Source: Myxococcales bacterium (lineage in GTDB: Bacteria > Myxococcota_A > Bradymonadia > UBA7976 > UBA1532). Taken from it: DNA of 56,543 bases. The translations under genes were made by a program, and so were the position numbers. The notes below the pieces were generated by a model. The model had not been told where the DNA came from. It saw nothing but the letters and a program-made list of their open reading frames with translations, and ran no database searches. The stretch spans positions 1-56,543 of the forward strand of contig PCCS01000015.1 in assembly GCA_002731825.1 (NCBI GenBank). Direction: 5' to 3'. This document shows, one piece after another, positions 37,750-46,702 of this stretch; position 1 is the first letter of the stretch, and each line of letters starts with the position of its first letter.

Positions 37750-40689
37750 CTAGAGGCCAGCGATTTCAGTCAGGCGAGCATCAAAACGCGCAATTTGTTC
37801 GTCGATCTCGCTTAGTTTGGCTTTGGTTTCTTCGACGACATGGGGGGGGGCTTTGTCCGCGAAGCCGGGGCTTGATAGACGACGTGCAAGGCCTTCTCGT
37901 CGTTTGTTTAATTTGCCCACTTCTTTCTGGATTCGCTCCCGCTCAGCTCCAAAATCGATGAGGCCTTCCAACAAGATCACCACATCTAGATCAGTACCTG
38001 AATTGACGGCTGCCTGCTGAGGCACAGCAAATGAACCACGTTCGCTGAAGTCTAAGGTCGTCACCTGAGCAAGGCGCCGAATCTCCGAGTTGTAATAGGC
38101 GAGGGTCTGCCCTAATTCTGTGTCATCGCTGACGATGACAACAGGGACTTTCTTCTGCATGGGAAGGCCCGATTCATGTCGTCCATTCCGGATTAAAGTC
38201 ACGGCCTCTTGAAGCTGACCAATTCGGTGTTCTGCATCGGGGTCAACGAGTGTTTCATCAGCGGTTGGATATGGCGCTTCTGCGCAAAAACGAACCGAGG
38301 ACCAGCGGGTCTGACGACCAGGCAAGGTCTGCCATATTTCTTCACTTTGGAATGGACACATTGGATGAAGCATCCGCATCGCCTGGTCTAGGACGGTCAG
38401 AAGGACAGCACTGGTCGCGCGTCGGGTTGCCTCCGGCGCGTCATCTGACAGACTGCCTTTGGCCAATTCGATGTACCAGTCGCAGAGTTCATCCCAGAAG
38501 AAATGATAAATGCTGTCAGCTGTCTCAGCGAAGTTGTAATTTTTGATCCCTGAATTGGCTTTTTCTGTTGCGACCTGAAGTCGCGATAAGATCCATCGGT
38601 CCGCTATGCTCAAGTGTTCTCGGATTGCGTCCAATGCAGGGATCTCGCCCTCGACAACGCGCATCAAAGCGAAGCGTGTTGCATTCCAGATTTTGTTTAA
38701 AAAAGCTCGGTAGCCTTCGACGCGTCTGATATCCAGCTTGATATCGCGCCCCTGACCCGAAAGGGATGCCAGGGTGAATCTTAGACCGTCAGCCCCGCTG
38801 GCAAGCAGTCCATCGGGATATGATTTCTTCAAGCCATCGAGGACTTGGGGTAAGAGCTTCTCCGGGACAGGGTAAGTCTTTGTCTTGTCGAGAAGACCAT
38901 CCAGTGAGATGCCACGAATCACATCAAGGGGATCGATGGTATTGCCTAGGGACTTGGACATTTTTCGGCCTTGCGCGTCTCTGACCATCGCATGCAGATA
39001 GACATCGGCAAAAGGGGCCTTGCCCATGAAATAGGTGCCCATCATCATCATGCGCGCAACCCAGAAAAACAGGATGTCGAAGCCCGTCTCCAAAACAGCG
39101 CCCGGATAAAATCGACTCAAGTCATCGGTTTTCTCGGGCCAACCAAGTGTTGAGAATGGCCAGAGGCCTGAACTAAACCAGGTGTCGAGTACATCGTTTT
39201 CTTGCACAAAACGCGGATCGGCGACCGCTAGATTATCGGTGCTGGCAATAGAAAATAGGCGGACATACTCATCATCTAGGGTGTTGAGTGCAATACTGAG
39301 CAATTCTTTTGCATCGATGCCATTTTCGAGAGCTTCCAATGCTTCCGTTCGACCTTTTCCTGACGCGTCCTGCCGAATGGCGTCGGGCAGTTTCTCGAGA
39401 TCATAGAAAACGGGGATGCGATGCCCCCACCAGAGCTGTCGACTGATACACCAATCTTGGATGTTATCCATGAAATGGTTCCAGGTCTTTACCCAACCTT
39501 CCGGAATGATTCGCGTCTCTGCTGATTTTATCGCCGCGCTGGCTGTGGAGGCTAGACTTTCGGTTTTCACAAAGTACTGGCGGCTGAGCATGGGTTCAAT
39601 GGCATCGCCTGAGCGTTGTGAGATACTGACGCTGTGGGTGATCAGTTCACTACCGCGCTCGAAGCCGAGGGTTCTCAATTGCTCTTTGACCGCCTTGCGG
39701 GCCGCATACCGATCGAGGCCTTGGAAAGGCCCACCTTGCTCGTTAATGCGTCCGTCAAATGTCAAAATATTGAGCATCTCTAGATCGTGCCGCTGACCCA
39801 TTTCGAAATCGTTTGGATCGTGCGCTGGGGTGATCTTGACTGCACCTGTTCCGAATTCGCGATCGACGTAGTCATCGGCAATGACGCGGACATCGCGCTC
39901 GGGGAAAAATGGATGGCGCAGTTTTCGTCCGACCAGGGCCTGATAGCGTTCGTCAGCTGGATGAACAGCGACAGCTGTATCACCAAGCATGGTCTCCGGA
40001 CGGGTTGTGGCCACGACAATCTCGTCATCGCTGCCGTCGACTTTATAGGCAAACTGCCAAAGCTCGCCCTGTCTTTCCTCGTGGTCGACCTCTTCATCAC
40101 TGAGTGCTGTCCGTGTGGTTGGATCCCAATTTACGAGGCGTTCGCCGCGATAGATCAGGTCGTCGTTCCACATTTGGACGAATGCGTCAGTCACGGCCTT
40201 TGAACATTGCTCATCCATGGTGAATCGGAGCCGACTCCAATCGGCTGATGCTCCAATCGTTCTCAGTTGCTCAATGATTCTCGACCCATTCTTTTCTTTC
40301 CAATCCCAAATTCGTTCGAGAAAGGCGTCGCGTCCAAGGTCGTGTCGCGATTGGCCCTCGTGTTTTTTCAATTCGCGCTCGACCACGGTCTGCGTGGCTA
40401 TGCCCGCATGGTCTGTGCCCGGTAAATAAAGGGTATTGGCACCGGTCATCCGATGGTATCGGACGAGGATGTCTTGGATCGTTGCGGTCAGAGCGTGGCC
40501 CATATGCAGAGTGCCCGTCACATTGGGGGGGGGCATCATGATCACGTAGGTCGGCGTTGTCTCATCCACCGGGCCATGATCAGACAGTGGCTTGAAGAGT
40601 CCCGCGTCCTCCCAGAGTTTGTACCAACGGGTTTCAGCTTCACTTGGGTCATAGACTTTGGGCAAGCCCCGGTCTGAATCGGCCATCAT
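37750..40689 (-). CDS. valS: Valine--tRNA ligase
   Basis: A 979-residue class Ia synthetase. The HIGH motif is the HMGH of NVTGTLHMGHALTATIQD (residues ~54-72), the editing region has TTRPETMLGDTAVAVHP, and the KMSKS motif is in GRKMSKSLGNTIDPLDV (about 576). The anticodon-binding helical domain and a C-terminal coiled coil (ERERIQKEVGKLNKRREGLA) complete the enzyme; the coiled coil is the mark of ValRS and separates it from IleRS and LeuRS. GTDHAGIATQ near the start also marks ValRS. AGGAG lies about 10 bases before ATG 40689. Confidence 0.97.
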   Translation of the reverse strand: MMADSDRGLPKVYDPSEAETRWYKLWEDAGLFKPLSDHGPVDETTPTYVIMMPPPNVTGTLHMGHALTATIQDILVRYHRMTGANTLYLPGTDHAGIATQTVVERELKKHEGQSRHDLGRDAFLERIWDWKEKNGSRIIEQLRTIGASADWSRLRFTMDEQCSKAVTDAFVQMWNDDLIYRGERLVNWDPTTRTALSDEEVDHEERQGELWQFAYKVDGSDDEIVVATTRPETMLGDTAVAVHPADERYQALVGRKLRHPFFPERDVRVIADDYVDREFGTGAVKITPAHDPNDFEMGQRHDLEMLNILTFDGRINEQGGPFQGLDRYAARKAVKEQLRTLGFERGSELITHSVSISQRSGDAIEPMLSRQYFVKTESLASTASAAIKSAETRIIPEGWVKTWNHFMDNIQDWCISRQLWWGHRIPVFYDLEKLPDAIRQDASGKGRTEALEALENGIDAKELLSIALNTLDDEYVRLFSIASTDNLAVADPRFVQENDVLDTWFSSGLWPFSTLGWPEKTDDLSRFYPGAVLETGFDILFFWVARMMMMGTYFMGKAPFADVYLHAMVRDAQGRKMSKSLGNTIDPLDVIRGISLDGLLDKTKTYPVPEKLLPQVLDGLKKSYPDGLLASGADGLRFTLASLSGQGRDIKLDIRRVEGYRAFLNKIWNATRFALMRVVEGEIPALDAIREHLSIADRWILSRLQVATEKANSGIKNYNFAETADSIYHFFWDELCDWYIELAKGSLSDDAPEATRRATSAVLLTVLDQAMRMLHPMCPFQSEEIWQTLPGRQTRWSSVRFCAEAPYPTADETLVDPDAEHRIGQLQEAVTLIRNGRHESGLPMQKKVPVVIVSDDTELGQTLAYYNSEIRRLAQVTTLDFSERGSFAVPQQAAVNSGTDLDVVILLEGLIDFGAERERIQKEVGKLNKRREGLARRLSSPGFADKAPPHVVEETKAKLSEIDEQIARFDARLTEIAGL

Positions 40690-40911
40690 TTTCTATCACT
40701 CCTCATGGGCATGGTGCCATCCACCATTGGTTCAATACGTCCGTGTATATTGACTTTCTCATCGACGCGAAAGGACTCCCGAAAAAAAAAACGGATGCGC
40801 GGTCTGCCGATGCTGGGTTCAGGCGGTCAGTAACTCGCTGAGCGACGCCATATTCTCGTGCTCGGTCTATGATTCTTTGACAGGGAATATCGAGCGGCTG
40901 CACAAGGGGGC

Positions 40912-41067
40912 TTAGGCCGTGTCTAAAATCATCATGACCAGCTTGTAGATTCCGAATAAAACCAGAAGACCACCACCCGCACTCATCAGGGTGCTCTTGT
41001 CTCCCATGGATTCGACAACGTAGATGCCGCCGAAAACACACGCGGTGCCGGTCATAAAGTTAAACAT
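40912..41067 (-). CDS. Small membrane protein, 51 residues
   Basis: ATG 41067 has a very good ribosome binding site (GAGGAG, 6 bases upstream). The product, MFNFMTGTACVFGGIYVVES followed by a hydrophilic turn (MGDKS) and GGGLLVLFGIYKLVMMILDTA, has two hydrophobic segments suited to a membrane hairpin. No known family is recognised. It lies between valS and fumC with about 220 bases on either side. The ribosome binding site and the hydrophobic pattern support a real gene; the function is unknown. Confidence 0.65.
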   Translation of the reverse strand: MFNFMTGTACVFGGIYVVESMGDKSTLMSAGGGLLVLFGIYKLVMMILDTA

Positions 41068-41321
41068 GTCAAACTCCTCGCTACCCGACCCTATCAGCAA
41101 ACAAATGGCTTACCTAGTTTGTTGGCTAAAATTGAGGGTGGTTTACCGCCCAATAACCACTGCCATAGGCCGATTAATTGAGTCTTACATCAAGTGGTTT
41201 ATCGATGCTGAAGTGATGGGTTTAAAACAAAATAGTGGACGGGGAGCACAGGCATTGGCAAAGCGCAAATAACTCGCTAGGTTGTGTCTCGAAAATGGCA
41301 AATCAACGAAGGAGAGCGGCT

Positions 41322-42713
41322 ATGGCATCGCATCGAATTGAGTCAGATAGCTTTGGTGAACTTCAGGTCCCATCGGAGAAATACTGGGGGGCACAAACAC
41401 AGAGATCACTCATCAACTTTCCAATTGGTTGGGAGAAGCAGCCCATCGCCATAGTGCGCGCACTCGGGGCCATCAAACAAGCGGCTGCCGAGGTCAATAT
41501 GGCCCAAGGTAAGCTCAATCCTGAACTTGGAGACGCCATCGTTAAGGCGGCATCCGAAGTGGTCGATGGTCGGTTTGACGAGCATTTTCCGCTGGTGGTT
41601 TGGCAGACAGGCTCAGGTACCCAGTCCAATATGAATGCAAATGAGGTCATTGCTAACCGCGCCATTGACATTCTAGGTGGCCAACTCGGGTCTAAGTCGC
41701 CTGTGCACCCAAATGACCATGTAAATATGTCTCAGAGTTCTAATGACACGTTTCCGACCGCTATGCATGTCGCCATTGGTACAACGGCCCGGGACGTTCT
41801 TCTACCCGGTCTCAAGACACTGCATTCGGCGCTTGCGGACAAAGCGGACGCCTTCGCTGACATCATTAAGATCGGTCGAACGCATACCCAAGACGCGACG
41901 CCACTGACATTGGGTCAGGAGTTTGGCGGCTATGCGTATCAAATCGAACAGGGGATTAAGCGCGTCGAATCGGTGCTACCGAATATCTATGCATTGGCCC
42001 AGGGTGGAACGGCTGTCGGGACGGGATTGAATACCAAGTCGGGCTACGCCGAGGCTGTGGCCGCCGCCATCGCTCGAATTACCGAGCTGCCATTTTACAC
42101 AGCGCCAAACAAGTTTGAAGCCTTAGCGGCTCACGACGCCTTAGTCGAGATGTCGGGGGCCTTAAAAGTGGTTGCTGCAAGCGTGTTTAAAATCGCCAAT
42201 GATATCCGATTCCTTGGGTCTGGTCCCCGTTGCGGACTCGGTGAATTGGTTTTACCTGCCAATGAGCCGGGCAGTTCAATTATGCCCGGGAAAGTGAATC
42301 CAACCCAGGCGGAGGCCCTGACGATGGTCTGTGCCCATGTGATGGGCAATGATGCCGCCGTTGGCTTCGCTGGGAGTCAAGGCCACTTTGAACTGAATGT
42401 CTTTAAACCGATGATGTCCTACAATGTTTTGCAATCCATGCAGCTCTTGGGTGATGCAAGCACAGCATTCACGGACAAATGCGTGGTTGGCATAAAAGCC
42501 GATGAAGACCGAATCTCAAAACTTATGTGGGATAGCCTCATGTTGGTCACCGCCCTCGCGCCAGAAATTGGCTATGATAATGCAACAACAGTGGCAAAGA
42601 CGGCTCATAAAAATGGAACCACTCTGAGAGAAGAAGCCATCAAACTAGGGTTTGTCGACGGTGAGACATTTGACCGTGTTGTCCAGCCCAAAGAGATGGT
42701 CGGACCTAAGTAG
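41322..42713 (+). CDS. fumC: Fumarate hydratase class II
   Basis: 463 residues of an oxygen-stable, cofactor-free fumarase interconverting fumarate and malate in the TCA cycle. The ATG at 41322 follows AAGGAG (7 bases upstream); an upstream in-frame ATG gives an unlikely extension. Family motifs are [10 protein letters not shown] at the start, [34 protein letters not shown], and the signature [13 protein letters not shown] near residue 316. Catalytic His and Ser sites are therefore kept. Full family length. Confidence 0.97.
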   Translation: MASHRIESDSFGELQVPSEKYWGAQTQRSLINFPIGWEKQPIAIVRALGAIKQAAAEVNMAQGKLNPELGDAIVKAASEVVDGRFDEHFPLVVWQTGSGTQSNMNANEVIANRAIDILGGQLGSKSPVHPNDHVNMSQSSNDTFPTAMHVAIGTTARDVLLPGLKTLHSALADKADAFADIIKIGRTHTQDATPLTLGQEFGGYAYQIEQGIKRVESVLPNIYALAQGGTAVGTGLNTKSGYAEAVAAAIARITELPFYTAPNKFEALAAHDALVEMSGALKVVAASVFKIANDIRFLGSGPRCGLGELVLPANEPGSSIMPGKVNPTQAEALTMVCAHVMGNDAAVGFAGSQGHFELNVFKPMMSYNVLQSMQLLGDASTAFTDKCVVGIKADEDRISKLMWDSLMLVTALAPEIGYDNATTVAKTAHKNGTTLREEAIKLGFVDGETFDRVVQPKEMVGPK

Positions 42714-43113
42714 CGAGTCCGAGCTCTTATCGCATTCGGCCAGGCTCTTTGCTGGTTGTTCTTCGCACCCTGCTTTACGACTCATTGCTCTCGCAATTTC
42801 ATCGAGGTCTTTACCTGCTCACCCAATCGACATTCTCATCGGCTGGTGATGGGCTTGATGGGCTTCGCGGGTCGGCAGCCGTTATTTTCCGATGAAATAA
42901 TCGTTGAGACTATAAAAAAAACGCCTAAATTATAACCATAAAATCTTTTGTTTTCAGCAGGTTGGGTTGTCCTGTCGCACAGTGTGCGACTTTTGCCGCT
43001 CAATACTCTTGCCCCAGCCACCCAGAAATACATATTCTGCGCCAGTTAGCCGTGTTTGTCGTTTAGCGGATGAGCACGTGTACGCAAACCATCGTGACAA
43101 AAAGGGAGAATAG
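42714..43113. other. Intergenic region with an AT-rich leader and a palindrome
   Basis: 400 bases without a gene. From 42890 to 42960 the sequence is strongly AT-rich (ATAAAAAAAACG, AAATTATAACCATAAAATC), suggestive of a promoter region for the lipoprotein gene at 43114. A palindrome GTCGCACA-g-TGTGCGAC lies at 42974-42990, followed by TTTT. I see no ORF with a ribosome binding site. Confidence 0.5.
42974..42990. promoter_or_regulatory. 17-base palindrome upstream of Gly/Glu-rich lipoprotein gene
   Basis: Perfect arms GTCGCACA and TGTGCGAC around a single G, about 124 bases before ATG 43114 and just downstream of an AT-rich promoter-like tract. Symmetry suits a dimeric repressor site; the following TTTT would also suit a terminator, but the loop would be only 3-5 bases after opening. 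Confidence 0.35.
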
Positions 43114-43935
43114 ATGGACAAGCTAAATAGGTTACTGATTGCGCTCGCGAGCTTAAGCCTCATTATGGCTGTGACTGGGTGTGATGTTGATGAAGGTGAT
43201 GGCTGTGATGATGCAGGCGTCTGTGCGGATGCTGGCGAAGGTGGCTTCGGAGGCGAAGGCGGCTTTGGTGGTGAAGGTGGCTTCGGAGGCGAAGGCGGTG
43301 GCGAGGTGCCAGTCGAGTACACCTACGTTGTGATCAATGATACCAGTGCTGAAGAAAATGCAGCCGGTACGCCAGGTGCTGATATTTGCGGTGTCGTTGC
43401 AGACTGCGCCGGCGATGCTCGCCTGGGCTCACTGGTCTCTTTCGAAGAGGGTTCAGGTCAAATTTGCGGCCAAGAAGGCGTCGACATGGCGACCTGTAGC
43501 TCCGGTATTGCCCGTAATAACGGCGAAGCTGCCACCGATGACGGTATGGTCTGTGAGCCAGTTGATGCAGACCCCAACTTCGATGACAACCGCAGCTGCT
43601 ACGTCTCACTGGGGATTGGCGGTACGCTGGTTATCGGGTTTGACACGGACCTACAAGGCTGCGACCTATCCATCGTGGAGCTGGTTGGCAATGATGCAGA
43701 GTCCTACACGGTCCAGGTCTGTGCAGACAACGGCGAAGGCGCACCTGACACCGACAATTGCATCGGTGACACGACTGCTGCTGAAGGTGGCTCAATAAGC
43801 GCAAGCCTACCAGCTGCTGAGGGCGGCGAAGGCGGCGCTGGCGGCGAAGGCGGCGCTGGCGGCGAAGGTGGCTTCGGCGGCGACGATGAAGGCGCTGGCG
43901 GCGAAGGCGGAGCTGGCGGCGAAGACGGCGAATAA
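43114..43935 (+). CDS. Gly/Glu-rich lipoprotein
   Basis: 273 residues. GGGAG lies 6 bases before ATG 43114. A lipobox signal (SLIMAVTGC, Cys23) is followed by a short Asp/Cys stretch and then a GGEGGFGGEGG-type linker (about residues 40-67). A Cys-containing beta domain (about 70-230) carries LGIGGTLVIGFDTDLQGCD and ESYTVQVCADNG. A second acidic glycine-rich tail (GGEGGAGGEGG, residues ~235-273) ends the protein. I recognise no family. The two low-complexity regions probably act as flexible stalks at the surface. Strong terminator at 44008-44036 follows, so this looks like a single-gene transcript. Confidence 0.75.
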   Translation: MDKLNRLLIALASLSLIMAVTGCDVDEGDGCDDAGVCADAGEGGFGGEGGFGGEGGFGGEGGGEVPVEYTYVVINDTSAEENAAGTPGADICGVVADCAGDARLGSLVSFEEGSGQICGQEGVDMATCSSGIARNNGEAATDDGMVCEPVDADPNFDDNRSCYVSLGIGGTLVIGFDTDLQGCDLSIVELVGNDAESYTVQVCADNGEGAPDTDNCIGDTTAAEGGSISASLPAAEGGEGGAGGEGGAGGEGGFGGDDEGAGGEGGAGGEDGE

Positions 43936-44279
43936 GCCGGAGCCGACATATCGGGCAACGGCTCACTTAGAGTCGTCGCCCAAGCCAGTGTTTAGAGCAC
44001 TGGATGAAGACGGGCCTGCAAGCCCGTCTTTTTTTTGTCTTGGGGCTAAACTGCATCGACTTTAAATCCCTTTCTGACCGCTCATATTCATGGGCTTATT
44101 TAAGCCACCTCCGCTGTCCACGTGTGATGTCATACGCACATCAGTCTCAGACGAACCGCCTCAGCTCGTCAATTAGACCGATCAGGTCGTTCGGTCTTCC
44201 GTCATGGGGTGCTTTTGAGTTGATGCCGTGTCATGCTGTGAGTACCTCACGCTTAATGCCAATCAAACGGAGAGTATTC
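43936..44279. other. Intergenic region with tandem hairpins
   Basis: It holds a hairpin CCAGTG (43985-43990) / CACTGG (43998-44003) and directly after it the strong terminator at 44008-44036. The remaining ~240 bases lead to the next lipoprotein gene and should contain its promoter, but no clear -35/-10 pair is seen. Confidence 0.45.
44008..44036 (+). terminator. Intrinsic terminator after Gly/Glu-rich lipoprotein gene
   Basis: Stem AGACGGGC / GCCCGTCT (44008-44015 and 44022-44029) with a 6-base loop, followed by a run of T residues to 44036. A textbook rho-independent terminator about 75 bases after the stop. Confidence 0.93.
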
Positions 44280-46622
44280 ATGCGCCGATTTCTGTTCTTG
44301 GTTTTCGTCCTTGCGGGCTGCAGTCAAACCCAGTCTGAATACAAAGGGACACTGTTGGTCATCGATGGGGGGTACGCTTCGCTTGATGGCAACATGTTCA
44401 GTGTCGACGCGGGGGGGCTTACTGATGCCGCGATACGTATAGACGATCTTGGTCCTCGCACCGACTCAGGGGAGGCTGATTCGGGGGTCCAGTGTCAAAC
44501 AGCGATGGGCGCGCTACCAGACCTCTACGAGACTCTGGCGCACCATGACGATGACCCAATTTCCCATGTGCAAGCGCAAGATTGGGCCATAGGCGACACC
44601 CTTGTCGCCGAAGCCCGCTTGAATGAGTCGGTTGTATTTGAATTAGACAGGCCAGCTCGGATCTTAGGCTATGCTGTCCAGTTCGGTCGTCTGCCGGACG
44701 ACGCATCAGCCAGTCTAAAAGTCTCTCTTCACCGCGATTTCGGATACAATGGTTTTGATTTTTGGCCCGACCCGGTTGCGTCCGGATCCCAGTGTCGTGC
44801 TGATGTACAGCCGGGGGAGTGGGTTGACTATATTTTGGAGACGCCGGTCAGTGTCGGCCATCCGGGGCTTGTCCATATCGTTCATCAGCGTTCAGGTGAC
44901 GGCGCGGCCTTACTTTTTGACGGTTCACCCCCAACTCCGGATTGTGTAGACGATTGCTGTAATGCCTTTGGCGCCTGTCACTCTGCATGGAATTTTCCAG
45001 AGCTTAATAACTTTCGTATCGGTGAACAGTTGAATTATGCCTACAACGGGCTGAGTCTGACTTTTCGATATGATTATTTAGTTCGCCTATACGTCGAGTA
45101 CACCGATGATATTGATTTAGACCAACAGTATTTTCGACGCATTGATGACGTTGACACAAGCAATCGCATGGCATGGGGTGACTACGATAATGATGGCGAT
45201 GACGACCTTCTCGTCAACGGCCCCAGACTCTTACAAAATAACTCAGGGGACTTTGTCGACGTGACAGAGAGTGCGGGCTTAGCCGGAGATACATTTTTCG
45301 GCAGCGGCATTTTTGGTGATTACGACAACGACGGCTGTCTCGATATTTTTCTCTTCGATGAGAATTATCAACGCTCGGATCACCTATTACGCAGTGATTG
45401 TAATGGAGGATTCGTGGATGTAACCGAGGCGGCTGGTTTCAATGACATTGTGGCTGCGGACATGAGTTGTGATGGCGGCGATCGAGCACCGACCCCTGCT
45501 GCGACATGGATTGACTTTGATGGTGATGGCTTTCTTGACCTTTATTTGGCTAACTTCATCTGTTGGTCCAGCGGACACACTTATCTCGATCAGGTCTGGC
45601 GGTCGCGCGGTGACGGAACCTTTGAAGAATGGACAGGTCAGTTCGGGTTTCCAACGGTTGATGATCGACGAGAGGCCCTCGCAAGTCGAGGTGCACTCGG
45701 CGCCGATTTCGATGGCGACGGAGATGTGGACTTATTAGCAAATACCTACCGACTACATCGCAATTTATACTATCGAAATGACGGGTCTACCTTCACGGAG
45801 GTTGGAGAGGAAAATGGCCTGTCCGGCCAACCGACCCGTTGGCAGGGCTGGATCTATTATGGCCATAGCATCGGTACAGCTGTCGGCGATCTAGATGGTG
45901 ATGCCGATTTAGACCTTGTCATCGCCAATCTCGCTCACCCGCGATTTTATGATTTTTCAGACAAGACTCAGGTGTTGTTAAACGATGGAGACGGCACGTT
46001 TCGGGATATTCAGGGGGACTGGAGTACACCCGACGGACAAGCAGGGATTCGTTTCCAAGAGACTCATTCAATCCCAACCTTGGGTGACTTTGATAATGAC
46101 GGCGTCTTGGACCTCGTCATCAGCGCGATTTATGATGGGCGACCGACGGATTTTTACTGGGGCCAGGGAGACGGCACTTTCGAACTGGATGCGTGGCGTT
46201 CAGGAGTTAATGTTCGCAATGGCTGGGGTCAAGCGGCCTCTGATATCGACGGTGATGGGCGTCTCGATTTAGCGACCAGCGGTGGGATTTACCAAAATCA
46301 AAAGGCCACTCAAGGGCATTGGTTGCAGGTGCGCGTTGTGGGTAACCAAGGGGCCAATCGGGCTGGCATTGGTTCAACCGTGCGTGTCGATGCAGGTGAC
46401 GAGACTTACCTCAGGGTGATTTCGGGTGGCAATGGCCAGGGATGTCAAGACAGCCTGAGTCCGCATATTGGTCTTGGGTCTAAAGACATGATCGAGCGCA
46501 TATCAGTGCGCTTTCCGGGCAGCGATGCAGCGGTGGTCTACGAGGGGCCTTTTGCCGTAGACCAACGCGTTTGGTTATACCAGGACGGGCGGACCCAATT
46601 CGGGTGGCAGGCCGATTGGTAA
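44280..46622 (+). CDS. FG-GAP/VCBS-repeat lipoprotein with ASPIC/UnbV domain
   Basis: 780 residues from ATG 44280, chosen for its GGAGAG site and lipobox signal (MRRFLFLVFVLAGC, Cys14); a longer in-frame extension has no signal. After an N-terminal beta domain (about 40-280), FG-GAP-type repeats form a beta-propeller: WGDYDNDGDDDLLVNG, FGDYDNDGCLDIFLF, WIDFDGDGFLDLYLAN, FDGDGDVDLLAN, LDGDADLDLVIAN, FDNDGVLDLVIS, DIDGDGRLDLATSG. Each has a calcium-type DxDxDG loop. The C-terminus (about 680-770) is an ASPIC/UnbV domain (HWLQVRVVG, GIGSTVRVDAGD, HIGLGSKD). It is probably a calcium-stabilised surface propeller. Neighbours are also surface lipoproteins. Confidence 0.88.
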   Translation: MRRFLFLVFVLAGCSQTQSEYKGTLLVIDGGYASLDGNMFSVDAGGLTDAAIRIDDLGPRTDSGEADSGVQCQTAMGALPDLYETLAHHDDDPISHVQAQDWAIGDTLVAEARLNESVVFELDRPARILGYAVQFGRLPDDASASLKVSLHRDFGYNGFDFWPDPVASGSQCRADVQPGEWVDYILETPVSVGHPGLVHIVHQRSGDGAALLFDGSPPTPDCVDDCCNAFGACHSAWNFPELNNFRIGEQLNYAYNGLSLTFRYDYLVRLYVEYTDDIDLDQQYFRRIDDVDTSNRMAWGDYDNDGDDDLLVNGPRLLQNNSGDFVDVTESAGLAGDTFFGSGIFGDYDNDGCLDIFLFDENYQRSDHLLRSDCNGGFVDVTEAAGFNDIVAADMSCDGGDRAPTPAATWIDFDGDGFLDLYLANFICWSSGHTYLDQVWRSRGDGTFEEWTGQFGFPTVDDRREALASRGALGADFDGDGDVDLLANTYRLHRNLYYRNDGSTFTEVGEENGLSGQPTRWQGWIYYGHSIGTAVGDLDGDADLDLVIANLAHPRFYDFSDKTQVLLNDGDGTFRDIQGDWSTPDGQAGIRFQETHSIPTLGDFDNDGVLDLVISAIYDGRPTDFYWGQGDGTFELDAWRSGVNVRNGWGQAASDIDGDGRLDLATSGGIYQNQKATQGHWLQVRVVGNQGANRAGIGSTVRVDAGDETYLRVISGGNGQGCQDSLSPHIGLGSKDMIERISVRFPGSDAAVVYEGPFAVDQRVWLYQDGRTQFGWQADW

Positions 46623-46647
46623 TGGGATTTGCTTAGGGTAAAAAAAA

Positions 46648-46678
46648 CGCCCTCAAAAAAACGAGTTTTTTGAGGGCG
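46648..46678. terminator. Bidirectional terminator between convergent lipoprotein genes
   Basis: A perfect 13-base stem (CGCCCTCAAAAAA and TTTTTTGAGGGCG) with a 5-base loop lies between the two convergent stops. On the minus strand it is followed by seven T residues, giving a strong intrinsic terminator; on the plus strand the T-run lies within the stem. Confidence 0.9.
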
Positions 46679-46702
46679 CTTAACTACTTTACTGAGGGTT
46701 GA

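Noticed and set aside
43631..43966. Minus-strand Arg/Leu-rich and Ser/Pro-rich frames
   Set aside because: Antisense to the glycine-rich tail of the lipoprotein gene at 43114; no start signals.
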